NCBI GenBank assembly: GCA_030652475.1
Contig: JAUSAO010000040.1
Coordinates: forward strand, 1 to 42,003
DNA: 42,003 bases
Direction of reading: 5' to 3'
Source: Gallionella sp.
GTDB taxonomy: Bacteria; Pseudomonadota; Gammaproteobacteria; Burkholderiales; Gallionellaceae
A model generated the notes under the pieces. The model did no database searches, was not told where the DNA came from, and worked only from the letters and a program-made list of their open reading frames with translations. Positions 25,955 through 35,537 of the stretch are shown here, piece by piece (the first letter of the stretch is position 1; each line of letters begins with the position of its first letter). The position numbers were made by a program, and so were the translations under genes.

Positions 25955-28038
25955 GTTCGGTTTTACAGGTTAAGGATTATCTTTGCACTCGCATGCTCAA
26001 AGTAGGCGCTTTTCAAAAGTACCGGGATGTAATCATTGAGAGCGAAGTCAGACCGAATGTATTCGCCGTGTTTGACAGGGAAGATGTTTTTTTGGGCCTG
26101 GTGACGGCAAATCAGGCCGGGCTGTTTCCCTCACGGGTATTTTCTGACTTACTGGTGCGCAGAGAGCCTCGTTCCATCCTGCTGAGTACGCCGCTTGATG
26201 AGGTGATGGCTCGCTTTAAGGTTGAAAAGAGCGAATTTATTGCGGTCGTTGATAACGACAAATTTGTCGGTGTTGTTTCCGAACACAGTCTGTTTGCCGG
26301 CCTGATTAAAAAATTAGAGGTTGAGCTTGACTATAGCAAGCTGGCCTCACTGGTGTTTGAAAACACTTCAGAAGGGATACTAATCGCCGATCCCACCGCT
26401 CACATCATTCACGTAAATAGTGCTTTTACCAAGACAACTGGTTACCAACTTGAGGAAGTGGTCGGTAAGACCCCCAACATACTTCATTCCGGCTATCAGG
26501 ATAATGCCTTCTATGAAGGGATGTGGAGAGCACTGCTGGAAATAGGTGAATGGGAGGGAGAGTTATGGAATCGTCGCAAGAATGGCGACATTTATCCGGA
26601 GTGGTTGCATATCAATGCAGTGCATGATGCTGATGGACGGGTTGTCAATTACGTGGGCATATTCTCGGACATCAGTCCGAATAAGGAGATACAACGCAAG
26701 CTGCAGCAATTGGCATTCTATGATCCGCTTACCGCTTTGCCCAATCGTCGCTTGTTCAATGATCGGCTTGAGCACACTGTTTTACAGGCGGGTCGCCAGA
26801 ATGAAGTTTTTGCGCTGTTATTTATCGACCTGAACAGGTTCAAGAAGATCAATGATGCGTTTGGACATGCAACGGGCGATAAATTGTTGAAACACGTTGC
26901 AGCCTCAATCAGCAGGTCAGTACGTGAATGCGATACTGTGGCACGTCTGGGGGGAGATGAATTTACCGTGATCCTGTCGGACTGCCATGAAATAAAATCG
27001 GCGGTGGACGTTGCAAAAAAAATCTGTCATGCGCTTAACGATCCTATTGCATTTGACGGTCATGAGTTTCTGGCATCGGCCGCTATCGGAATATCGCTGT
27101 ATCCCGGAGATGGTATGACGGCTGAGGCAATGACTCAAAGCGCTGATGTGGCGATGTTCAACGCCAAAAGTGAAGGCGTGGAATTCCGTTTTTATAGCCC
27201 GGAAATGAATAGCGGTGTCGCCGATCAGTTGGCAATTGAATCGGCTATCAGGAATGGAATAGCAAATGGTGAGTTTTGGCTGGCATGGCAACCACAGGTC
27301 AATTTGGCAGACAACACGATTATTGGTGCGGAGGTGTTGGCACGTTGGCGGCATGAAGATAGGGATATTCCGCCCTGCCAGTTTATTCCTATTGCAGAAA
27401 ATTCGGGGCAGATTGGCATGTTGGGAGATTGGATATTCAGGGCTGCGTTAGCGGAGGCGGATGAGTTCAATAAATTTTTTGATTGTCGTTCGTTTCAGGT
27501 GTCCGTGAATTTTTCTCCATTGCAACTGAAGAATGACGACACATCTCAACTTGTGTCTGAAATGCTGGAGAAATACCATTTCGATCACGGCTGTTTGGAA
27601 GTGGAGATTACCGAAAGCGCTCTTGTGGATGGGCAACAAGGAGCAACGTCGTTCTTGAGTAAACTCAGAGAGCTTGGTGTTGCGGTGGCGATAGATGATT
27701 TCGGCACTGGCTATTCCAATCTTTCCAATCTGAAACGGTTTCATATCGATAAATTAAAAATAGATCAGTCATTCGTTTTCGATCTGGCAAAGAACCAGAC
27801 CAGCCGACAGATTGTTGAAGCGATTATCAAAATGGCGCATAGCCTAGGGATGTCCACATTGGCGGAGGGAGTCGAGACCAAAGAGCACGCAGACCTGTTG
27901 CGTGAGATGGGGTGCGACTATGCACAGGGTTATTTTTTCAGCCGTCCGATTGCGATGAATGAATTAAAAAAGCTGTATGTTCCCTGCGCGGATGGAAAAG
28001 TTTACCTGGGCGATAAGGAATTTTTCGAAAGTCATTAA
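25951..28038 (+). CDS. CBS-PAS-GGDEF-EAL cyclic di-GMP enzyme
   Basis: A 695-aa cytoplasmic protein. About 5-125 looks like a CBS pair (VFAVFDREDVFLGLVT, FIAVVDNDKFVGVVS), a domain that often binds adenine nucleotides. PAS lies at about 135-245 (VFENTSEGILIADPTAHIIHVN). The GGDEF domain has an intact GGDEF at 334-338 and an inhibitory RxxD (RECD, 325-328) five residues before it. The EAL domain reads EVLAR at 461-465 (EVL for EAL) with SVNFSP, EITES, DDFGTG (582-587) and EGVET present, so both diguanylate cyclase and phosphodiesterase activity look possible. No membrane segment. Likely a sensor adjusting motility or biofilm. Confidence 0.93.
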   Translation: MSSVLQVKDYLCTRMLKVGAFQKYRDVIIESEVRPNVFAVFDREDVFLGLVTANQAGLFPSRVFSDLLVRREPRSILLSTPLDEVMARFKVEKSEFIAVVDNDKFVGVVSEHSLFAGLIKKLEVELDYSKLASLVFENTSEGILIADPTAHIIHVNSAFTKTTGYQLEEVVGKTPNILHSGYQDNAFYEGMWRALLEIGEWEGELWNRRKNGDIYPEWLHINAVHDADGRVVNYVGIFSDISPNKEIQRKLQQLAFYDPLTALPNRRLFNDRLEHTVLQAGRQNEVFALLFIDLNRFKKINDAFGHATGDKLLKHVAASISRSVRECDTVARLGGDEFTVILSDCHEIKSAVDVAKKICHALNDPIAFDGHEFLASAAIGISLYPGDGMTAEAMTQSADVAMFNAKSEGVEFRFYSPEMNSGVADQLAIESAIRNGIANGEFWLAWQPQVNLADNTIIGAEVLARWRHEDRDIPPCQFIPIAENSGQIGMLGDWIFRAALAEADEFNKFFDCRSFQVSVNFSPLQLKNDDTSQLVSEMLEKYHFDHGCLEVEITESALVDGQQGATSFLSKLRELGVAVAIDDFGTGYSNLSNLKRFHIDKLKIDQSFVFDLAKNQTSRQIVEAIIKMAHSLGMSTLAEGVETKEHADLLREMGCDYAQGYFFSRPIAMNELKKLYVPCADGKVYLGDKEFFESH

Positions 28039-28234
28039 CTTGGTGCTTGAAACCGCCCTTTCAATGCTCAAAACGAGAGTGATTTTTTACACGCGGGCCA
28101 TTCCTTCGTCGTCATTTGATTGCTATCTGTTTGGCAAGTCGGTATCGATAGTACAGTTTGACGCATTACTGAAACAGGGCTGATCGCCACCGTTGCGATT
28201 ATAATGGCGCTGTTAGCACTATTCTGAACCACCT

Positions 28235-29056
28235 ATGATCCTCATCCCAGAAATAAAACCCAATCAATCCGTTGAACTCCTCAAGGAGTTGCATATCCTG
28301 ACGCGCGACGGCAAACTCAATCAGGACAGTCGGCGCAAGCTGAAGCAGGTGTATCACTTGTTTCATTTCATCGAACCGTTGCTGGATGAGGTGTTTGCAA
28401 GCAAGGCCGATCTGACTTTGGCGGATCACGGCGCAGGAAAATCCTATCTGGGGTTTATTCTTTACGATTTGTTCCTGAAAACGCGTGAGGCCGGGCATAT
28501 TTACGGTATCGAGACGCGTGAGGCACTGGTCAGCAAGTCGCAGGAATTGGCGACTAAGCTTGGTTTTGCGCGTATGTCGTTCCTGAACCTGTCTGTGGAA
28601 GAATCCATACACTCGACTCAACTTCCGGAGCAGATCGATATCGTTACGGCACTGCACGCCTGTAATACCGCCACCGACGATGCGATCAAATTCGCGCTTC
28701 AAAAACGGGCAAAATTCATCGTGCTGGTTCCCTGTTGTCAGGCCGAAGTCGCCAGTGTGCTGAACAAACACAAGAACCAGTCGTTCGGCAAAACTCCGCT
28801 TTCCGAAATTTGGCGCCATCCCATACACACACGCGAATTTGGCAGCCATCTGACCAACGTGTTGCGCTGCCTGCTGCTGGAATCCCACGGCTATCAGGTG
28901 ACTGTCACGGAACTGGTCGGCTGGGAACACTCGATGAAGAACGAACTGATTATCGCCAGCCACAAAGCTACGCCACGCAAGGATGTGCGACAGCGTCTGG
29001 AATTTATCTTGAGTGAATTAAATCTGGAAGCGCTGCGTGAACGGTTTATTTATTAG
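28235..29056 (+). CDS. SAM-dependent methyltransferase (Methyltransf_32-like)
   Basis: A 273-aa protein with a motif-I region LTLADHGAGKSYLGFILYD, IYGIETREALV (acidic SAM contact), and DIVTALHACNTATDDAIKFAL followed by FIVLVPCCQAEV, the pattern of the Methyltransf_32 family (uncharacterised RNA or protein methyltransferases). The substrate is unknown. A -10-like TATAAT sits at 28200-28205 without a clear -35. Its first 67 bases are duplicated at 25464. The 3' end overlaps the convergent queG gene by 11 bases. Confidence 0.8.
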   Translation: MILIPEIKPNQSVELLKELHILTRDGKLNQDSRRKLKQVYHLFHFIEPLLDEVFASKADLTLADHGAGKSYLGFILYDLFLKTREAGHIYGIETREALVSKSQELATKLGFARMSFLNLSVEESIHSTQLPEQIDIVTALHACNTATDDAIKFALQKRAKFIVLVPCCQAEVASVLNKHKNQSFGKTPLSEIWRHPIHTREFGSHLTNVLRCLLLESHGYQVTVTELVGWEHSMKNELIIASHKATPRKDVRQRLEFILSELNLEALRERFIY

Positions 29057-30140
29057 CAGGCTGCGTCATACGCTGTTGCGCCAGCGCCCAACTAACATGT
29101 TCGCGCACTAGCTCTGAGGAATGTGTCGCGCGTGATTGCAGGGCCGCAATAATGGCCGCACTCTGCGGGGCATTGCCCAGCGCCACGGCAATATTGCGCA
29201 GCCATTGTTCATGGCCGATACGATGGATAGGGCTGCCCGCCAGTTTTATCTTGAATTCGGCTTCATCCCAGGCAAATAATTCCGCCAGACCTACATCATC
29301 CAGACCGTGTCGCACGACAAAGTCTGACTCGGCAGTGGTTTGCGCAAAGCGGTTCCACGGGCACACCAGCTGGCAATCGTCACAGCCGTAGATGCGGTTC
29401 CCTATCAGGGGGCGCAGCTCGACCGGAATGTGACCTTTCAGTTCTATGGTCAGATAGGAAATGCAGCGGCGCGCATCCAGTTGATACGGTGCGGTGATGG
29501 CTTGTGTCGGGCAGATAGTTATGCAGCGGGTGCAATTGCCGCAATGTTCTGCTTGCGGTTCATCTGTCAACAGCGGCAGATTGACGTATATCTCCCCAAT
29601 GAAAAACCAGGAACCGTGTTCACGCGACAGTAGCAAGGTGTGTTTGCCGCGCCAACCCAGCGCCGCCTTGCTCGCCAGCTCCACTTCCAACACGGGCGCG
29701 CTGTCGGTAAATACGCGTCCGTCGAATATCGCCACTTCAGCGCGTATCTTGTCGGTAAGCCTTGCCAGGCGATTGCGCAGCACCTTGTGATAGTCGCGTC
29801 CCAGGGCATAACGGGAAATAAAGGCACGCTCCCCCTGTTGCAACACCTGTTCACTATCGCGCGCATTGGGCGGCAAATAATTCATGCGCAAGCTGATGAC
29901 TCGCAACGTGCCCGGTATCAGTTCTGCCGGACGGCTGCGTTTTACACCGTGTTTTGCCATATAATCCATCTCGCCGTGCAAACCGCGCGCAAGCCAGTCC
30001 AGCAGGCCGGTTTCTGCTGAGCTCAGATCCGTGTCGGTAATGCCTACAGCCTGAAAACCGAGTTCATGAGCCCAGACGCGTATCGTTGCGGCAAGCGCGT
30101 CATACTGACCTGACGGAGAATTTCTATTTTGCATAGCCAT
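29046..30140 (-). CDS. queG: epoxyqueuosine reductase
   Basis: Reduces epoxyqueuosine to queuosine in tRNA (Tyr, His, Asn, Asp) using cobalamin and two 4Fe-4S clusters. About 364 aa: GFQAVGITDTDLSSAE near the start, GLHGEMDYM, RVISLRMNYLP, GWRGKHTLLLSREHGSWFFIGEI, cluster motifs CGNCTRCITICP and CDDCQLVCPWN, and a C-terminal HEAT-like region. The frame is open to 30377, but family similarity begins near ATG 30140 or 30134. Either start overlaps the divergent tsaE gene. Confidence 0.94.
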   Translation of the reverse strand: MAMQNRNSPSGQYDALAATIRVWAHELGFQAVGITDTDLSSAETGLLDWLARGLHGEMDYMAKHGVKRSRPAELIPGTLRVISLRMNYLPPNARDSEQVLQQGERAFISRYALGRDYHKVLRNRLARLTDKIRAEVAIFDGRVFTDSAPVLEVELASKAALGWRGKHTLLLSREHGSWFFIGEIYVNLPLLTDEPQAEHCGNCTRCITICPTQAITAPYQLDARRCISYLTIELKGHIPVELRPLIGNRIYGCDDCQLVCPWNRFAQTTAESDFVVRHGLDDVGLAELFAWDEAEFKIKLAGSPIHRIGHEQWLRNIAVALGNAPQSAAIIAALQSRATHSSELVREHVSWALAQQRMTQPANK

Positions 30141-30599
30141 GATGATAGCCGAATCACCCTGCAGTTGGCCGATGAAAATGCGACCATTGCGTTGGCTGCC
30201 CGTTTGGCGGCGCAACTCAGGCCGGGCATGGTTATTTATCTGCATGGTGATCTGGGTGCGGGCAAGACGTGTATGGTGCGCGGGATATTGAGCGCCTTGG
30301 GCTATAGCGGCCGGGTAAAGAGCCCCACTTATACCTTGCTTGAGCCCTACCATGCCGCCGGGCTGGACTTGTGTCACTTTGATCTGTATCGTTTGCAGGA
30401 TGAAAATGAATGGGAGTCTGCCGGTTTCCGCGATGAATTTGACGGGCAGGCTATTTTTTTAATCGAATGGCCTGAAAAGGCACAGTCGTTTATTCCGCCA
30501 GCGGACCTGCTAATCGAATTGAAAATATTGCCACAGGGACGCGAGGTCGTCATCAAGGGCAAGACCACGATGGGATGGGCATGTTTAGAGCAGCTATAA
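30129..30599 (+). CDS. tsaE: tRNA threonylcarbamoyl adenosine ATPase TsaE
   Basis: ATPase needed by the TsaBCD system that makes t6A37 in tRNA. The 156-aa product has Walker A GDLGAGKT at 40-47, VKSPTYTLLEPY, FDLYRL and the IEWPEKA segment. The start is TTG 30129, with GGAG at 30115-30118; no ATG or GTG is in frame nearby. The 5' end overlaps queG head to head, and the 3' end overlaps the amidase gene by 19-25 bases. tsaE followed by amiC is a common pair. Confidence 0.93.
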   Translation: MHSHDDSRITLQLADENATIALAARLAAQLRPGMVIYLHGDLGAGKTCMVRGILSALGYSGRVKSPTYTLLEPYHAAGLDLCHFDLYRLQDENEWESAGFRDEFDGQAIFLIEWPEKAQSFIPPADLLIELKILPQGREVVIKGKTTMGWACLEQL

Positions 30600-31939
30600 A
30601 TTTTATTTCAACGCACAAGGCGCACAAGGCGCGCAGGCTTGGTCAGGCAGCGGCTGTCGTGCTGCTTTGCTTGTGGCTGCCGCAGTCGCAAGCCGCAATT
30701 GAAATCCAGGCGACGCGTTTCTGGCCTGCGCAGGATTACACTCGCCTGACGCTGGAATCAAAACAGGCTATCGGACACAAAATGTTTTCCATGGAAAATC
30801 CGGGCCGCCTGGTTATTGATCTGGAGGATGTTGAACTGGGCGATGCGCTGAACCAGCTCGCCAGCAAGATTGGCAATGATGATCCTTATATCAAAGGGGT
30901 GCGCGTCGCGCGTTTCAAACCCGGCACTGTGCGTCTGGTGCTTGATCTCAAGAGCCAGATCAAGCCGCAACTGTTTGACCTCAAACCAGTGGGTGAATAT
31001 GGTTATCGCCTAGTGCTGGATGTGTATCCCGCTCAGGCAAATGATCCGCTGATGGCGCTGCTCGATCAGGAAAAATCCCCGTCTCCTGCAATAGCTGAAC
31101 CCGCGAATACACAGCCGGCTGACAAATTGCCGGTTGAAGAAGCTGCCAAATCAACAGGAATTACCCAAAATCAGTCGCAATCTGCGGCGATGTCATTAAG
31201 GAATATACCTGAATTGCGTGCCCGCACACTGATCATCGCTATTGATGCAGGGCATGGCGGGGAAGACCCAGGCGCACGCGGAAGCAAGGGTTCCAATGAA
31301 AAGGACGTCACACTGGCAATCGCGCGCAAATTGAACACGCTGATAAATGATATGCCGAATATGCGCGGCGTGCTGATTCGTGATGGCGACTATTTCATAC
31401 CGCTCAGCGGGCGTGTGGCCAAGACGCGCAAGGCCAGAGCCGATCTGTTTGTATCCATCCATGCGGACGCATTTATCAAGCCGGATGCACGCGGTTCGTC
31501 GGTCTTTGCGCTTTCCGAACACGGCGCTACCAGCACGGCTGCTCGCTGGCTGGCCAAGAAGGAAAATGAAGCGGATTTGATAGGTGGCATTAATATCGCA
31601 GTCAAAGATCGTTATCTGGCCCGCACCCTGCTGGACTTGTCGCAAACCGCCACGATCAACGACAGCATACGTCTTGCCCGGCATGTGTTGGGTGAGCTGG
31701 ATCATATCAATGACTTGCATAGCGGTCATGTCGAGCAGGCCGGATTCGCCGTATTAAAATCGCCGGACATCCCGTCCATACTGGTGGAAACTGCCTTTAT
31801 CAGCAACCCCAGCGAAGAGCGTCGCCTGAACGATGAGGATTATCAATTAAAGCTAGCCAATGCGGTTTTGAGTGGCATTAAACGCTATTTCTCCCAGAAT
31901 CCTGCATTATCCAGACATAATATCGCGCAAAATAACTAG
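30575..31939 (+). CDS. amiC: N-acetylmuramoyl-L-alanine amidase with AMIN domain
   Basis: Cleaves septal peptidoglycan during cell separation. The 454-aa protein has an N-terminal signal region (about 22-41, AAAVVLLCLWLPQSQAA) with basic residues before it, an AMIN domain (about 42-150) for septal targeting, a Pro/Ala/Gln linker, and an Amidase_3 zinc domain from about 215: IAIDAGHGGEDPGA (zinc His), LFVSIHADAF and ILVETAFISNPSEE (catalytic Glu). Starts ATG 30575 and 30581 are both possible. RR in the leader (KARRLGQAA) may signal Tat export, as for E. coli AmiC. Confidence 0.93.
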   Translation: MGMFRAAINFISTHKAHKARRLGQAAAVVLLCLWLPQSQAAIEIQATRFWPAQDYTRLTLESKQAIGHKMFSMENPGRLVIDLEDVELGDALNQLASKIGNDDPYIKGVRVARFKPGTVRLVLDLKSQIKPQLFDLKPVGEYGYRLVLDVYPAQANDPLMALLDQEKSPSPAIAEPANTQPADKLPVEEAAKSTGITQNQSQSAAMSLRNIPELRARTLIIAIDAGHGGEDPGARGSKGSNEKDVTLAIARKLNTLINDMPNMRGVLIRDGDYFIPLSGRVAKTRKARADLFVSIHADAFIKPDARGSSVFALSEHGATSTAARWLAKKENEADLIGGINIAVKDRYLARTLLDLSQTATINDSIRLARHVLGELDHINDLHSGHVEQAGFAVLKSPDIPSILVETAFISNPSEERRLNDEDYQLKLANAVLSGIKRYFSQNPALSRHNIAQNN

Positions 31940-31953
31940 GGGATGTAAACGCC

Positions 31954-32895
31954 ATGAATCAGCGACTAGTCAGAATATTGGGCGGAACAACGGTGAATTA
32001 CCCCTACGCACTGGAAAGCAGGTATCCGCGCATCCTTGAAACGATCCTGTCGCTTTGGGATGATGATGAAATTGATAATTATTTTATGGAGTTGATGGTC
32101 AATGATCGGGGTGGTCGCTCCGGATTTTCTCCCGATATCGCTGCGGAGATCATGCATTTGAGTCTGGTTCACGCGGCTCAGGAACCGCCAGATAAGCACA
32201 AGGATATCTGGGATGCGGGTTCAGACTCGTTCGCCAATTTTACACCTCGTCCCGCAACCGACTGGACTGCTCCGGACGAACACGACAAAACCGAATTACA
32301 AAAACTGGATATTCCCTGTTCGCCGGAAGGTTTTTTTGAAGCCGCCGAAACCGGTAATCGCACGGCAGTCGCTTTATTTATCGAAGCAAAAACAAATACC
32401 GAAGTGCGCGACAATCGCGGCTGGACGCCCTTGATGACGGCGTCGTTCCATGGGCGTGATGAAATTGTCGAATTGCTTATTAAACATGATGCGGATGTTA
32501 ATGCGCTTGATATGGGGGGTAACAGTGCCTTGCACTGGGCTGCTTTTGGGGGCTATGCGGGCTGTGCCAGACAACTCATCCAGAACCATGCCAGAATTGA
32601 TGCACGTAATAACTTTGGCTGGACACCCTTAATACAGGCAACGGCGCGGAATCACCTGGATATAGTGGCGTTGTTGATTGATAGCGGGGTTAATCTGGAT
32701 GCCGCAGTCGACGACGGCTATACCGCGTTGCATAAGGCGGCTGCGTTGGGCTATAGCGACATTGCCCGACTGTTGCTCGAGCAGGGAGCCGACCGCACGC
32801 TTAAGACAAACGATGGCGATACCGCAGAAAAGCTCGCCATCAAGAACCGGCAGGAAGCGGTTGCCAAGTTGTTTATGCCCGTTTCGGATAATTAA
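31954..32895 (+). CDS. ankyrin-repeat protein
   Basis: A 313-aa soluble protein. Residues 1-120 have no recognised domain (LESRYPRILETILSLWDDDEIDNYF). From about 122 there are five to six ankyrin repeats, with RGWTPLMTASFHGRDEIVELLIKH, GNSALHWAAFGGYAGCARQLIQN and GYTALHKAAALGYSDIARLLLEQ the clearest. No signal peptide. Ankyrin repeats bind proteins; the partner is unknown. GGGGATG precedes the start. The stop TAA shares the bases TTAA with the stop of the convergent fimV gene. Confidence 0.9.
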   Translation: MNQRLVRILGGTTVNYPYALESRYPRILETILSLWDDDEIDNYFMELMVNDRGGRSGFSPDIAAEIMHLSLVHAAQEPPDKHKDIWDAGSDSFANFTPRPATDWTAPDEHDKTELQKLDIPCSPEGFFEAAETGNRTAVALFIEAKTNTEVRDNRGWTPLMTASFHGRDEIVELLIKHDADVNALDMGGNSALHWAAFGGYAGCARQLIQNHARIDARNNFGWTPLIQATARNHLDIVALLIDSGVNLDAAVDDGYTALHKAAALGYSDIARLLLEQGADRTLKTNDGDTAEKLAIKNRQEAVAKLFMPVSDN

Positions 32896-34586
32896 GCATA
32901 CAGCAAATTGTCGGGATCCAGTTTGCGGCCCATCTCGGCAGCCTCTACGAAAGAAGACTCGTCACCGATATCTTTCAACCGGTTTGCCAGTGCCGCAAAG
33001 CTATCTTTATCGCCGCGTTTTTCATAGATACTCAGCAGAACAAGATACCCATAGGTGTTTTGGGTGTTGGCCCTGATTGCCTGAATCAGTACCTCCTCAG
33101 CCAGTTTGTCATTGCCGGTGCGCAGGTGTTTTTTTGCTTCCAGTAACATTGCGTATTCAGGGGGTACGATAGGTGTGCTGGTCTGTTCGGCGTGAGGCGC
33201 AGCTTCAATCGATTGCTCGTCGAATGGCCATGGTTTTAGCGATTCGGTGACAAGTTGCTTCCCTTTTTCTGCAAGTAATGGCGCAGTGTTTTGCTGTTCT
33301 TCGGCAGGTAACGGTGCGGCTTGTTCCTCTTTTTTCTCAGAAAATGACACCATGACAGGCATTGCTGCTTTTTCAGCCGTCAATGAGGAAATGACAGCAT
33401 CGGCATTCTTTTCAGTCAAAGGCGTAACCTTGACCGGAAATATCATTTTTTTGTTCTGATACGGTGTTATCAAGGGTGAATCTGGCTGGTCTTCGTGCAA
33501 GTCATCAAACGGGCCTTGTATTTTTTGTTGTGACTTGCGATACCAGACCAGGCCGGAAACAGCCAATAGCAATGCCATGAACGCGAGCGCCAGTCTATTC
33601 ACTTCAAAAAATGTCTCTGGTTCAGGTAAAGGTTGAGCCAATGGGGCGGCAGTCTGAAGTTTTCCGGTCTCCTGTTCAGTGTCGTGAATGCTGCTAGCCG
33701 CTCCACTTGATGACTGTATGCCTGAGGTTGCGTCCAGGGATAGCTGATTGGTAAGTGACAGTCTGTCCTGTAATGATTTGATTGCTGCCTGCATTGCACC
33801 CAGTTGTGCATTCAGGTCTTCGAGTGTTTTTTCCTTTGCAATCAATTCTTCATGTAAGGCATCGGTGCTCGCGCCCGTAGCAGGATCGTGGCGGGAAATG
33901 GATAAGGACATGGCGAGTTTCATCCGAGGCGCGCGATCCTGATCATTCGCGGCCGCCCCGGGTAGAACTCCGGGTGTGGCTTGAGTCGCCATCATCCTGT
34001 GGGCAGCGCGTTTATTGCGCTTCAAGGCGGGCTTGGCCTGCTTGTTTGCTATCACTTGCCTATCGCTTGCACCGTTTGACTTGGTTTCAGCGCTCGCTTG
34101 ATGAGAAACGTCTTGAGAAGGCTGGCGGATAATGAGCGGCTGTACAGCAGTCGTCGATTCTTCTTGCGAGGAAGGGGAGGGGTCAAGTAAAAAAGTATAT
34201 GCCTTGATAAATTTCCCGGATTTCGAGGCAGTCTCAATGAGCAAATTGACGAAAGGGTCGTCTATTGGATACGACGTAACCACGCGTATAAACGGCGGTG
34301 TTCCTTGATTGTTGACAAGTTGAAATTGGAATTTGTGACCATCAGGATATTGCAGATCGGTTGTATTGTATGCCTCGATATCTGCCAGCCGTATTTTGAG
34401 CTGCTGGCCATCCGCCACATTGAGATCAGTTAAGGCGATTTTTGCTGTGAGCGGCTGACCCAGATGGCTCAGTACCTGAATCTCGCCGAGCAAGAGTGCG
34501 TTGGCATTTGATACAAATACAGCAGTGACGAAAAACATCCCTAACTGGCAGAAAAGTCTCATGTAGCGCTGCGTCTTATTTTTCAT
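32892..34586 (-). CDS. fimV: FimV-family polar hub protein
   Basis: A 564-aa envelope protein: signal peptide (about 9-31, ending SNANA), the FimV N-terminal domain (LLLGEIQVLSHLGQPLTAKIAL; FIRVVTSYPIDDPFVNLLIE), a long low-complexity region, a coiled coil near 240-275, a membrane helix near 333-347 (LALAFMALLLAVSGLVWY), an acidic cytoplasmic region, and the C-terminal FimV domain with TPR-like helices (LEAKKHLRTGNDKLAEEVLIQAI to the final LDPDNLLYA). FimV/HubP proteins organise type IV pili and chemoreceptors at the pole. ATG 34586 and ATG 34562 are both possible starts. Confidence 0.88.
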   Translation of the reverse strand: MKNKTQRYMRLFCQLGMFFVTAVFVSNANALLLGEIQVLSHLGQPLTAKIALTDLNVADGQQLKIRLADIEAYNTTDLQYPDGHKFQFQLVNNQGTPPFIRVVTSYPIDDPFVNLLIETASKSGKFIKAYTFLLDPSPSSQEESTTAVQPLIIRQPSQDVSHQASAETKSNGASDRQVIANKQAKPALKRNKRAAHRMMATQATPGVLPGAAANDQDRAPRMKLAMSLSISRHDPATGASTDALHEELIAKEKTLEDLNAQLGAMQAAIKSLQDRLSLTNQLSLDATSGIQSSSGAASSIHDTEQETGKLQTAAPLAQPLPEPETFFEVNRLALAFMALLLAVSGLVWYRKSQQKIQGPFDDLHEDQPDSPLITPYQNKKMIFPVKVTPLTEKNADAVISSLTAEKAAMPVMVSFSEKKEEQAAPLPAEEQQNTAPLLAEKGKQLVTESLKPWPFDEQSIEAAPHAEQTSTPIVPPEYAMLLEAKKHLRTGNDKLAEEVLIQAIRANTQNTYGYLVLLSIYEKRGDKDSFAALANRLKDIGDESSFVEAAEMGRKLDPDNLLYA

Positions 34587-34649
34587 TAAAAATATAAACG
34601 GTATTATTGACGCGGGATTGTAACCATATTCCTCATGTTTGGGGCGAAA

Positions 34650-35537
34650 TCAGCTCGGAAACACGCCCGTTGAAAGGTACCGGTCGCCACGATCACAAAC
34701 GATGAATGCAATGACCGCATTCTCGACGTGTTGTGAAACGCGTAAGGCGACGCTCAGTGCGCCACCGGATGAAATGCCGCAAAAAATTCCTTCCTCGTGC
34801 GCCAGTCGGCGCGTCATTATTTCCGCGTCTGACTGACTCACCAGTTCCAGTTTGTCGACATTTTTATTGTTATAGATTTTCGGCAAATAGGCTTCCGGCC
34901 ATTTACGGATACCGGGAATTTGTGCACCTTGCTCAGGCTGCACACCAATTATTTGCACGGCGGGATTCTGTTCCTTGAAGAATCGCGAGCAACCCATGAT
35001 GGTGCCGGTGGTGCCCATACTGCTGATGAAGTGAGTGAGATTACCCTGAGTATCACGCCAAATTTCAGGGGCTGTGCCTTCATAATGTGCGAGCGGATTA
35101 TCAGGATTCGAAAATTGATCCAGAATCAGGCCGCGACCCGCTGCGCGTAGTGCTTCCGCTGTGTCTCGGGCCAGTTCCATGCTGCCTTCTTTTGCAGTCA
35201 GTACCAGCTCTGCACCGAACGCTCGCATGGTCTGACGACGCTCCACGCTTTGATTTTCCGGCATGACCAGTATCATCCGATAGCCGCGCATCGCAGCCGC
35301 CATCGCCAGCGCGATACCGGTATTGCCGCTGGTTGCCTCGATCAGCGTATCACCCGGTGCAATCTCACCGCGCTGTTCGGCGCGCATAATCATCGAAAGA
35401 GCGGGTCTGTCCTTTACTGAGCCGGCCGGATTGTTGCCCTCCAGCTTGGCCAGCAGTACATTGCTGGTGTTGCCAGGAATACGTTTGAGTTGCACCAGCG
35501 GCGTATTGCCAACGAAATTTTCTATGGATGGGTACAT
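34650..35537 (-). CDS. cysM: cysteine synthase B
   Basis: PLP enzyme making cysteine from O-acetylserine and sulfide or thiosulfate. The 295-aa product has IENFVGNTPLVQL, the PLP lysine Lys42 in NPAGSVKDRPA, TSGNTGIALAM, SSMGTTGTIMG and the CysM-type ending IVCDRGDRYLSTGVF. I chose ATG 35537 (MYPSIENFVG); the longer frame from 35657 has no family match. Flanked by a gap of 148 bp before it (no gene seen) and by fimV after it. Confidence 0.95.
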   Translation of the reverse strand: MYPSIENFVGNTPLVQLKRIPGNTSNVLLAKLEGNNPAGSVKDRPALSMIMRAEQRGEIAPGDTLIEATSGNTGIALAMAAAMRGYRMILVMPENQSVERRQTMRAFGAELVLTAKEGSMELARDTAEALRAAGRGLILDQFSNPDNPLAHYEGTAPEIWRDTQGNLTHFISSMGTTGTIMGCSRFFKEQNPAVQIIGVQPEQGAQIPGIRKWPEAYLPKIYNNKNVDKLELVSQSDAEIMTRRLAHEEGIFCGISSGGALSVALRVSQHVENAVIAFIVCDRGDRYLSTGVFPS

